Source: Mucilaginibacter glaciei
GTDB lineage: Bacteria; Bacteroidota; Bacteroidia; Sphingobacteriales; Sphingobacteriaceae
Reading direction: 5' to 3'
Assembly: GCF_014773245.1 (NCBI RefSeq)
Contig: NZ_JACWMX010000002.1
Coordinates: forward strand, 596,887 to 660,886
Length of the DNA stretch: 64,000 nucleotides
Position numbers and translations under genes: made by a program. How positions within the stretch are numbered: position 1 is the stretch's first letter; the number at the start of each line of letters is the position of its first letter. The notes under the pieces are model-generated. The model did no database searches and was not told where the DNA came from. It was given only the letters and a program-made list of their open reading frames with translations. Positions 44,482 to 53,400 of this stretch are shown here, piece by piece.

Positions 44482-45411
44482 ATGAATAGCGAAGAACAAA
44501 AAATGACGGAACAATATTCTGACGAAGAACTGATCAAAAAATGGCCGGGATTTGAGAATAAATACCTAACGGTTAACAATGTGGTGTTGCACTATGTGGA
44601 AGGTGGTACCGGCAAACCGCTAATTTGCCTACCAGGATGGCCGCAAACCTGGTATTCGTTTCATAACATCGCACCGGCACTTGCCCAGCAATACCGGGTT
44701 ATCGTAATAGACATCCGCGGCATGGGTACTTCAGGCAAACCGAAATCCGGTTATGACAAAAAAACGATGGCGAAAGACATTTACGAACTTACTCAGCAGC
44801 TTGGCTTGGAGAAAATACATTTGCTTGGACATGATATAGGCGGCATGGTAGCCATGAGCATGGCTTTCAATTATCCTGAATGTATTGGTAAAATGGTGAT
44901 AATGGACGGCGCTCATCCAAGCGAAGGGATGTTACAAATGCCTTTAGTCCCCCCTTTAGGTACATTTAATAAAAAAATGACTGGAAACGCGCAATATGTA
45001 TGGTGGATGGGCTTTAATCAAGTTAAAGAATTGCCCGAGAAATTACTGGAAGGAAGGTTTCAGCATTTATTGGACTGGCTGTTCGCATATGTGATGATTG
45101 ACGAGACAAAAATGCCTGCCTTTGACCGGGAAATCTATGCATCAGTTTATAACAATCCTGAAAACATCCGCGCATCAAACGCCTGGTATCAAACTTTTAC
45201 TCAAGACATCGAAGATGGCAAAACGTATCAACCATTGACGATGCCTGTTTTAGGTATTGGCAGCGACGTTAGTTATAACTATATGAAAATGGGTTTGCCT
45301 TACGTAGCAAAAAATTGCGAGGTAGTAGGATTATTGGATAGCGGCCACTATATGAATGAGGAAAAGCCTGAAAAAATTATTGAGATTGTTTCGTCTTTTT
45401 TAATTGTATAA
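44482..45411 (+). CDS. Alpha/beta hydrolase, epoxide hydrolase/haloalkane dehalogenase-like
   Basis: A cytoplasmic hydrolase of 309 residues. The oxyanion HG-equivalent is PGWPQTWYSF, the strand-4 loop VIDIRGMGTSGKP is typical of epoxide hydrolases, and the nucleophile elbow GHDIGGM has Asp rather than Ser. The catalytic His is in LLDSGHYMNEEKPE. Asp as nucleophile fits epoxide or haloalkane substrates. It is 10 bases after the NmrA-like gene, so both probably serve one detoxification or catabolic task. A long hairpin follows. Confidence 0.87.
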   Translation: MNSEEQKMTEQYSDEELIKKWPGFENKYLTVNNVVLHYVEGGTGKPLICLPGWPQTWYSFHNIAPALAQQYRVIVIDIRGMGTSGKPKSGYDKKTMAKDIYELTQQLGLEKIHLLGHDIGGMVAMSMAFNYPECIGKMVIMDGAHPSEGMLQMPLVPPLGTFNKKMTGNAQYVWWMGFNQVKELPEKLLEGRFQHLLDWLFAYVMIDETKMPAFDREIYASVYNNPENIRASNAWYQTFTQDIEDGKTYQPLTMPVLGIGSDVSYNYMKMGLPYVAKNCEVVGLLDSGHYMNEEKPEKIIEIVSSFLIV

Positions 45412-45433
45412 AGCGATATACCCGTAAATGCTT

Positions 45434-45475
45434 GTATGTTATTTAAAATGCAAATTCCGCATTTAAATAACATAC
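45434..45475 (+). terminator. Terminator-like hairpin after the hydrolase gene
   Basis: GTATGTTATTTAAAATGC pairs with GCATTTAAATAACATAC (one bulged A) around a 7-base loop. The T-tract is missing, so it may instead stabilise the 3-prime end. Confidence 0.6.
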
Positions 45476-45479
45476 TAAA

Positions 45480-45840
45480 GCTGCTAAACAGAAAAAAAAT
45501 CAGTAACAATGTCATTTTTTAAGAGCCTCAAATTTTTAAAGATGTCGCGGGTAATGATGCGGATGTGTTGTGATAGTTAATCCGATGTACAATGCAGTAT
45601 CTTTACCGGAAGAGTGATGCCGTTTTCACTTCAGTAAAATCCATATAGAGAATGGAGTTTTCTGCTATATCATCTCTGCCTTTAAACTGTTTTACGCTCT
45701 ACGTGGTCTGCTCATTGTCAAAGAGGAGATCAAATCTGCCCTAAGTGTCAAATCCTTACACGTTTGAATCTGCAGTGAAATTTGAGAAGAGTTTTCCATA
45801 ATAAAAGACTTTAAAAATCGGTTAAAAACCCTGTTCCATT
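45480..45840 (-). pseudogene. Possible decayed gene fragment
   Basis: The 360 bases between the hydrolase and the LOV kinase have no intact gene. On the minus strand, two frames carry protein-like segments interrupted by stops: one starts MENSSQISLQIQTCKDL (about 45800-45750) and another gives VKQFKGRDDIAENSILYMDF (about 45700-45640). They could be parts of one gene broken by frameshifts. I do not recognise the family, and the call may be wrong. Confidence 0.22.
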
Positions 45841-45940
45841 CTCAATAAGATATTGCTTGCGAAAGACGATTCATCAAACTATTACCCTTAAAAACTGTTA
45901 CCGAAATAGAACCAATGCTCTTTCTGTACAATATTCATTT

Positions 45941-47473
45941 ATGGATGATTTTTTAAGACAATTACCGCACGTAGATCAAACTGATATAAGGTTATTCGCG
46001 GCAGCCGTAAGTGCATCCAGTAACGGGGTAGTAATTACAGATAATAGCCAGCCTGACGAACCCATCATATACTGTAACAAAGCATTTGAATACCTTACGG
46101 GTTATACTAACAAAGAAATAATTGGGCATAATTGCCGCTTTTTACAGGACGGCGACCGGGACCAGGAAGCCCGGAATTTGCTGCGGGAAGCGATTGCAAA
46201 AGGTGAACATTGCCAGGTAGAGATCAGAAATTACAAAAAAGACGGGCGGTTGATTTGGAATGAACTGATGATATCGCCTGTCAAAGATCAGGACGGTAAC
46301 ATTACCAATTTCATCGGCATACAAAACGACATCACCCGGCGGAAAGAAGCTGAAAAAGCCCTTGCTGCAGAGAAATCCTATCTCGAAGAGCGCGTATTAG
46401 AACGCACTCAGGATCTTCAGTACAGCGAAGCTTATTTATCAAGCATTATTGAAACAATCAGGGAAAGCCTTGTTGTATTGAATGAGCACATGCAGGTACT
46501 AAGTGTAAATGATCATTTCTGCCGTTTCTTCAAGATAGCCCAAGATGACATTAAAGGTAAAGTTCTGTTCGAGCATAATGACGGAAGATGGAACCTACCG
46601 GAACTGAAAAACCTTCTGATCAATGTCTTACCACATAACAACCCTTTTGAAGGATTTGAAATTGAAAGTGAATTTCCAAAAATTGGCAGGAAACTATTAG
46701 TCTTAAATGCAAGGCAAGTTACTTTAAAGGGAAAGTACCAGAACAGGATATTACTGGCTATCGAAGATATTACAGAGCGAAGGGAAATAGAACAGCGAAA
46801 AGAAGATTTCATCAGTATTGCCAGTCACGAGATGAAAACGCCTTTAACAAGTATTAAAGGCAACCTGCAACTATTACAAAGGAAAGCGCAGCGAAATAAT
46901 GACACCCAATATTCGGAAGGCTTCGCAACCGCTTCCAAGTCAATTTTAAGGCTGGAAAAGCTGATCTATGACTTACTTGATGTTTCTAAGATACAGTCAG
47001 GAAAAGTTGGCTTTAGTTTTACCACCTTCAATTTTACACATTTAATAAATGAGGCTGTCGAGGGTATCCTGGCGACGACACAAACCCATAATATTATAGT
47101 TACTGGTGGTTCGTCACAAATAGAAATAACTGCAGACTACGGCAGGTTAGAACAGGTTTTGTTGAATTTATTAGGCAATGCCATAAAGTATTCACCAGAT
47201 GGTAACTCTGTGAAAGTGCACATTAGCATATTGCCAGGTTATTTAAAAGTCTCCATAACTGATACCGGCGTTGGTATTCACGAAAGGGATCATAAGCGTA
47301 TTTTTGAGAGATTTTACCGTGCCGACCAAATCGCGGAGAAGTTTCCGGGAGTGGGGATCGGATTATACGTATGTAACGAGATCATAAAAGAACACAAAGG
47401 TACTTTATGGGTTGAAAGCGCAGAAGGCAAAGGCTCTGTATTTAGTTTTACTATTCCTGTTAATCGTTCATAA
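45941..47473 (+). CDS. LOV-domain sensor histidine kinase (blue-light receptor)
   Basis: Soluble light-sensing kinase of 510 residues. The N-terminal LOV domain (residues about 18-125) has the flavin-adduct motif GHNCRFLQ with Cys65, the flavin-contacting Asn in RNYKKDG and IWN, and the Gln in IGIQNDIT, so every photocycle residue I know is present. A coiled linker and a second PAS domain (about 165-280) precede HisKA (H-box SHEMKTPLTSI) and HATPase_c (NLLGNAIKYS, DTGVGI, GVGIGLYVC). The ATG at 45941 (MDDFLRQ) starts 20 residues before the LOV core; an in-frame upstream start at 45857 adds 28 basic residues. The response regulator starts 1 base after the stop. Confidence 0.9.
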   Translation: MDDFLRQLPHVDQTDIRLFAAAVSASSNGVVITDNSQPDEPIIYCNKAFEYLTGYTNKEIIGHNCRFLQDGDRDQEARNLLREAIAKGEHCQVEIRNYKKDGRLIWNELMISPVKDQDGNITNFIGIQNDITRRKEAEKALAAEKSYLEERVLERTQDLQYSEAYLSSIIETIRESLVVLNEHMQVLSVNDHFCRFFKIAQDDIKGKVLFEHNDGRWNLPELKNLLINVLPHNNPFEGFEIESEFPKIGRKLLVLNARQVTLKGKYQNRILLAIEDITERREIEQRKEDFISIASHEMKTPLTSIKGNLQLLQRKAQRNNDTQYSEGFATASKSILRLEKLIYDLLDVSKIQSGKVGFSFTTFNFTHLINEAVEGILATTQTHNIIVTGGSSQIEITADYGRLEQVLLNLLGNAIKYSPDGNSVKVHISILPGYLKVSITDTGVGIHERDHKRIFERFYRADQIAEKFPGVGIGLYVCNEIIKEHKGTLWVESAEGKGSVFSFTIPVNRS

Positions 47474-47474
47474 T

Positions 47475-47834
47475 ATGGCGAAAATATTAATCTGCGACGA
47501 TGAGCAGGAAATCCTGGACATTACCAAACTAATTTTAGAAGATTCAGGTCATCATGTTTTAGCAGTCACTGATAGCCTTATGGTAGAAAACTTGATCGAA
47601 AAAGAAATGCCGGACATGCTGCTGATTGATCTGTGGATGCCAAACCTGTCAGGCGACCAAGTGATAAAAGAAGTAAGAAAAAACCCTAATATCACACATC
47701 TGCCGGTTATTGTCATTTCGGCCAGTAAAGACGTTAAGGAAATAGCTTACGCTTCAGGTGCAGATGGCTTCCTGGAAAAGCCTTATGATATAGATGCATT
47801 ACTCGACATTGTCGAAAAACATTTAATGCATTAG
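47475..47834 (+). CDS. Single-domain CheY-like response regulator
   Basis: Receiver domain only, 119 residues, no output domain. The acidic pocket is CDDE at the N-terminus, the phospho-acceptor is Asp52 in LLIDLWMP, the switch Ser is in VISASKD and the Lys in LEKPYD. The start ATG lies 1 base after the LOV kinase stop, so kinase and regulator are co-translated partners. Such CheY-like proteins pass phosphate to another protein or act on partners by binding; the target is unknown. Confidence 0.9.
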   Translation: MAKILICDDEQEILDITKLILEDSGHHVLAVTDSLMVENLIEKEMPDMLLIDLWMPNLSGDQVIKEVRKNPNITHLPVIVISASKDVKEIAYASGADGFLEKPYDIDALLDIVEKHLMH

Positions 47835-47916
47835 GCACCGGTAGCTCTGATTACTTGTAACATACATAATCGTACATCATTTATCTAATCGTTAATTAAC
47901 TCATTAGCAGTATAGT

Positions 47917-49017
47917 TCAATTAAGTGGTACTGTAAACTTAAACGTACTGCCTTTTCCAAGTTCACTTTCAACCCAGATTTTACCGCCATGCTTTTGGAC
48001 GATCTCAGAGCATAAATAAAGTCCTATTCCGAAACCCGCTATTTTCTCTGTCTCTTTGCTTTCTACCCGGTAGTGAGGGAGGAATAACTTTGCAATGTCT
48101 TCGGGTGCTATACCAAGACCATCATCTGTGATGCTTATCTCCACGGCTTCCCCCTTTAATGCGCATCCAATTTCGATTGGAGAGGCTTTATCTGAATACT
48201 TAGCGGCATTACTTAACAGGTTTACAAGCACTTGTTCTATTTTATCACGGTCAGCGTTGATTGTAATCATATCACAGGGAACTACCACGATATTATGCGA
48301 AGACGTGATAAACAACGTTTCTTCGACCACTTCGTTAATCAGTTGATCTAAAATGAATTCTGTTTTATTTAAATGTATTTTTCCGGCCTCTGCTCCCGAT
48401 AAATTAAGCAGGCTATTGATCATATTAAGCATTTTCCGAACCTGCTTATCTACTTTTGACAATGCCCCAATAGTGAAACTATCTTTCTGCTTTTTAGCCC
48501 AATTGTTTAGCATCTGGACATAGGCCTTTAACGCCGTAAGAGGAGTTTTTAGTTCATGGCTAACCATACCTATGAATTTACTTCTCCGAAGATCATTTTG
48601 CTTTTGTTCGGTAATGTCCATCACAATTCCCGAAAAATAGTTACTAATGGCATCCTGATTACTGAACCCTCCGGTTACACTTAACCACCTGTTTTTATGT
48701 TGAGTACGGTCTATTACAGGAAATTCTAAGTATAAATTGTGGTTGCCTTTAAAAGCGTTTTCAAAAGCTTTTATAACCGTTTCTTTATGTTTATCTGCAA
48801 CTTGAGAAATACTATCGGCAAACGACATATCTTCATCAGGTAGGAAACCAAACAATTCTTTGGTTCGGCTTGAAGGTAAAAAATCTTTGGTTACCCTATC
48901 GATAATCCAAATGCCAACTTGAGCTGATTCGAGGGCAACATCTGCTATATTTAAAGCAAGAAAGGGTTGGTTAGAGCTATTATCTGCAGGAAACTTACTT
49001 TCGGCTATATCACTCAT
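47917..49017 (-). CDS. PAS-domain sensor histidine kinase
   Basis: A soluble kinase of 366 residues. One PAS domain (residues about 20-130, AQVGIWIIDRVTKDFLPSSRTKELFGF) is followed by HisKA with H-box SHELKTPLTAL and HATPase_c with NLLSNAAKYS, DDGLGIA and GFGIGLYLC. The PAS lacks the NCRFLQ motif, so it is not a LOV sensor. The ATG at 49017 (MSDIAES) is chosen because the longer reading begins with a TTG. It is convergent with the LOV kinase pair, and a small unknown ORF lies upstream on the same strand. Confidence 0.9.
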   Translation of the reverse strand: MSDIAESKFPADNSSNQPFLALNIADVALESAQVGIWIIDRVTKDFLPSSRTKELFGFLPDEDMSFADSISQVADKHKETVIKAFENAFKGNHNLYLEFPVIDRTQHKNRWLSVTGGFSNQDAISNYFSGIVMDITEQKQNDLRRSKFIGMVSHELKTPLTALKAYVQMLNNWAKKQKDSFTIGALSKVDKQVRKMLNMINSLLNLSGAEAGKIHLNKTEFILDQLINEVVEETLFITSSHNIVVVPCDMITINADRDKIEQVLVNLLSNAAKYSDKASPIEIGCALKGEAVEISITDDGLGIAPEDIAKLFLPHYRVESKETEKIAGFGIGLYLCSEIVQKHGGKIWVESELGKGSTFKFTVPLN

Positions 49018-49077
49018 TCTGATCAGATCATACAATACATCGTCGTGTAAAAATACTGTATTTTATTGACAGGTAGC

Positions 49078-49290
49078 TTATTTATCAAGCAGCGTATCTT
49101 GATAACGAATGGACGGTATTAAATTGTTAGGTAAATCTTCAAAAGATACGTAAATAGGCAACTTGACAAGTTTAAACTGTTCTACAATAGCCATCGCTCG
49201 CTCACGGTCAGACCCAAGATCAAAGTTGCCGTAAATTTCAAATCCAGACGGCGTTTTAATGTGCAGTGAAGTTTGAAAGTTGGTTTTCAT
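49078..49290 (-). CDS. Small hypothetical protein
   Basis: A 70-residue reading on the same strand as the PAS kinase, 60 bases upstream of it. It is hydrophilic with a balanced composition (FEIYGNFDLGSDRERAMAIVEQFKL) and no signal peptide or helix. Its short alpha/beta pattern looks like real protein, but I do not recognise a family. Confidence 0.5.
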   Translation of the reverse strand: MKTNFQTSLHIKTPSGFEIYGNFDLGSDRERAMAIVEQFKLVKLPIYVSFEDLPNNLIPSIRYQDTLLDK

Positions 49291-49299
49291 ATTGTTAAT

Positions 49300-49735
49300 A
49301 TTTAAAAGATGGTAACGAGCCGTCTTCCAGTTGCCTTCAGATTCAACGGCGACCTCGGCTACGTCATTTTATTGAAAGGTTTGGTGAATCGGCAAGCATC
49401 ACGGCTTTCAGGCCACTATCATTCATCAGTAGTTATCAGAGTCTATTTCATAGGCAAAACCAGCTGCTTAAAAACAAAAATGGAACGGACTTTGACACGG
49501 TGTTATAAAAAACCCTACATCTAAAAGAATACTCGTGATTGACGATGATGAGGATATTTTGGAGGTCCTCCATATCGTTGGTGCCCCCAAACAATGTCTA
49601 CCTTTTTGGGGACTTTGTAGAAATACCAAAGGCCTTTTTTTTGAAATTAATCACGCTCAATTAAAAAAGCTTGTGAGCAAATACAAATCATTAATGAGGC
49701 AGTTCTTGATCCAAACAGATTTAGATTAAAACGTT
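49300..49735 (+). pseudogene. Broken response-regulator fragment and upstream debris
   Basis: At about 49516-49581 the plus strand encodes KRILVIDDDEDILEVLHIV, the first strand and acidic pocket of a receiver domain, then breaks off from the family: the next 49 codons (to 49729) match nothing I know and lack the phospho-Asp and Lys. Upstream, frames without long stops (49309-49524) are not recognisable. This looks like a receiver gene cut and partly replaced. Confidence 0.45.
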
Positions 49736-49753
49736 GCAAATTGAATCGGCGTA

Positions 49754-50452
49754 TCAATTCACTTTAAATTGAAACAGGCCAGAATCTGAAGTGTTACCTT
49801 TACTATCCTTAGTTATAACCTTCCAGTAATAAACATTGCCAGACAAAACCGCTACGCCGGTTAAATTTGTAGTGGTTATAGCGCTTTTATATAAGCCAGG
49901 TGTTACGAAAGTGCCCAAATAAACATCGTAGCTTATTATGTCGTTGTCAACATCACTGGCAAGCCAGTTTAATGTTACTGACCCGTCGGCAGCTTCTACA
50001 TTTTGCATCATAGATGGATAAGTGATTTCGGCAGGATAGGGTGCGTACGACAATATGCCGGGTCCTGAATTGTAAAATTTCCACGTATCGCTCTGCGTAC
50101 CAATAGTTGACTTTGTTGATTTAGAAACAACCCACCAGGAGTATGGAGTAGTTACTAACAAATTAACTTCTAATTGGCTTGCGGTTACAGTGCTTGTAGC
50201 TATTACTCCTGTAAGCAGATTTTTTAAGTTAAATTCATAACTATCCGTATTGGCAGCGCTATTCCATTTAAAAATCAATGAACTTTGCGTGGCCGATAAT
50301 ACTTTACCTTGTGTACACAAGGAGTTCTGCTCCGGGAAGGAAAGCACCGCCTTTTCTGGAAGAGGGTTTGGCGTGGGGGTAGGTTCTCCACCCCCGGTAC
50401 ACGCTGATAACAGTGTAGTTATAAAAACTAAAACGTATAATATTTTTCTCAT
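49754..50452 (-). CDS. Lipoprotein with fibronectin type III-like domains
   Basis: A 232-residue surface or periplasmic lipoprotein. The signal ends in LLSAC (Cys18), followed by a Gly/Pro-rich linker and two beta-sandwich repeats: residues about 35-130 (FKWNSAANTDSYEFNL) and about 135-232 (VTLNWLASDVDNDIISYDVYLG, YYWKVITKDSKGNTS), typical of FN3-like folds. The start overlaps the stop of the giant NHL protein in ATGA, so its translation depends on the upstream gene. It may anchor or bind the giant protein at the outer membrane, as inference. Confidence 0.83.
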   Translation of the reverse strand: MRKILYVLVFITTLLSACTGGGEPTPTPNPLPEKAVLSFPEQNSLCTQGKVLSATQSSLIFKWNSAANTDSYEFNLKNLLTGVIATSTVTASQLEVNLLVTTPYSWWVVSKSTKSTIGTQSDTWKFYNSGPGILSYAPYPAEITYPSMMQNVEAADGSVTLNWLASDVDNDIISYDVYLGTFVTPGLYKSAITTTNLTGVAVLSGNVYYWKVITKDSKGNTSDSGLFQFKVN

Positions 50453-53400
50453 TTTTTAATGATCTTATAAACCACTTCTTTATTGTTATCCAATGTAAGC
50501 TGCAAAGCATAAACACCAAGGTTAAGTTTGCTTACATCTAACTGAATAATGCCACTTTGATTAGTAAATTTTTGCAGCAGCTTTACTTTTCCATCCGTCA
50601 TATTTACGATTTTTACTACACAAGCCGACTGAACAGTTTCACCCAAATTAACATATACAACATCCTGGAACGGATTAGGATAAGGGACCATATTATCGGC
50701 CCCCGTGATGTCCCGCTCAATCAAACCCTGGCATAACTTATCGCCGGTAACAATTAGCCTATTGATCCGGCCATTTAACGGAAGGGTAATAGAACTATTT
50801 TTAGTTTGGTAGGTTTTCCCGTTCAAAATTATAGTATAAGTTTCGCTTCCGCCTAATTTTAAACTTAACGTATTTACCTGCTTATTTACAACGGAGTAAA
50901 CAGACAAGTCTGCAGGCTCACTTATTACCACAGTAAAACATTGAGTATAATCCGGCAGGCCGGCGGCAGTGACGCAAGCAGTATAGGAACCCGCTGCCAA
51001 ACCTCCAATCGTTAATTTATCTGTAAAAGGATATGCTTTGCCAGCTAATGTGGCTGTATAACTCATATTTTGCGCAGCTGTAATGTTTATGGATCCATCA
51101 CTTTGACTTTTGCAGGTTGCACTTACAGCGGCTATCTTTATATTGGTTACTGGTACAGTAATAGTAAGTTTACCTTTAACATAGCCAAAGTTATAGTTCT
51201 CTGAAACCGCGCCGGCCGGTATTAACTCGTAAACACCTGCATTAGTAACCGTGTTTGCTGTAGTGGTTACGGTGGCGGGTACGGATAGCGCGGCGATATT
51301 ATCCCCATTTACAAAACCAGCGTAGACTGTTGTAAATACCGGATTTTCTCGTCCATATACCCTGTATGCATCATTAGCAGTAATAGTTAACGCGGCTTTG
51401 TCAACTTTAAGCTTTCCGTTGATATAAACAAATGTGTAATTTTTTGCCACGGCACCATTTACTATTATATCGTAAACGCCTGCTGCAGATTTTGCGGTAG
51501 CCACAGTACTAAGGGTTGGCGACGTTGTCAGACTGTTTGAATCTTCGCCGTTTACAAAGCCGCTGTAAGCGAGTGCCAATGGTTTATTAGCAGCTCCATA
51601 GATACGGGTTTGATCATTGGCTGTAACAATAAGCTTTTGGGTTGTGATAGTAAACTTATCTGCTATATAATTTAAAATGTAATTACTATTTATGCTTAAT
51701 GTACCTTTTTCAATAACATAGGCAGCCACGTTTTCGCCCGGAGCCCTGGTTACACTACCTGTGAAATTATCAGGGGCCACTAAAGCACCCTCTGTAATTT
51801 TATAACTCAATACCGGCTCAGTGTCGCCGTAAACCTTTGTTTTTGCAACGGCCGTTACACTAATTGCCCTTGGTGTTATGGTCAGGTTAGCCAATATATA
51901 ATCTATCTGATAATTGGCATTGACGGCTAACGTCCCCTTGGCAATGCTGTAGCTGCCTGCACTTTCGCCCGTGGCTCGGGTTAATGCACCTGTAAACACA
52001 TCTGCACCAATCAAATTACCTGACGACAGCGTATAACTTAACTTAGGATCGGCATCGCCGTAAACCTTCGTTTTTGCATCTGCCGTTACGGTAACCGCCC
52101 GTGTAGTAATAGTCAGGTTAGCCGGTACGTAGGTTACCTGATAATTTGGGTTAATAGCTAACGACCCTTTGTTAATGGGGTAGCTGCCCGCACTTTCGCC
52201 CGCATCCCTTGAAAGGTTGCCTGTAAATGCGTCATTTCCTTTCAAAGTACCAGATGAAAGGGTATAAGTTAATGCCGGCTCGGAATCACCATAAGTTTTT
52301 GTTTTAGCAATGGCCGTTACAGTAACAGCACGTGGTGTAATAGTCAGGTTAGCCGGCAGGTAAGTTATCTGATAATTTGGGTTGACGGCTAACGTTTCCT
52401 GGTTAATAGCATAACTGCCAACAGCATTTCCTACAACCCGCGCAAGGGCTCCTGTTATAACATCAGCATTGACCAAGCTTCCATTACTAATAGTGTATGT
52501 CAATATTGGGTCCGCATCTCCATATACTGCAGTTTTAGGGGTTGCTGTGATAGTTATAGCTCTTGGCAATATCACAATTTGCTGTTTAACATCTGAAGCA
52601 GGTGAACCACTCCCCTCGGCAGTTTGCGATACGGTTAAATTAAACGATCCCGCTGCTAAAACATGCAGTTTTCCATTCACAATTGTTGCTATGTTGGTGT
52701 TGTCGCTTTTGTAAGTTACCGGCATATTTTTATTCGTGCTTGTTGCGGCTAATTCAACATCGGCAGTACCGTAAGTTAATTTTGGGACAGTACTAAGGGT
52801 TAAGATCGGTGCTATAGCCTCAAACACTCCAATGTTTACTTTAGTAATACTTTTACCGGTCGCGTTTGTACCTGTAACTGTATAATCCGCAGCGGCGGTG
52901 AGCTTTGTTGGTGTGCCGGTTATAGCTCCGGTGGCAATATCCATTAGCAGTCCATCAGGTAACTGGGGGGCGATAGTGTATCCTGTTTTAAATATCTTTC
53001 TTATAAGCTCATTATTTGTATCTGATATGATAAGATTGCCATCATTGTCAACACATAAACCGAATGGGTTTGCAAAATTTGCTTCGGTGGCTAAGCCATC
53101 TTTTTTGCCCAGATCCATGCTCCCGGCAATAGTTTTTACATTTCCGTCGGGAGTTATCATCCTGATAGAATTTACGTCGCTAACAAAAATATTATCGTCC
53201 GCATCGATCGCCAATCCAGATGGAGCATAAAAAGTTGCCGCCGTACCCAAGCCATCGCCATGCCCTAATGTGCTACTGCCCGCAAATGTTGAAATAATAC
53301 CGGCTGCAGTAATCTTTTTTATTTCGCGCTGGTTTGTAACGTAAATATTCCCGCTCTTGTCTGTTACGATCCCTATTGTTTCGAAAACACTGCCAGATGT

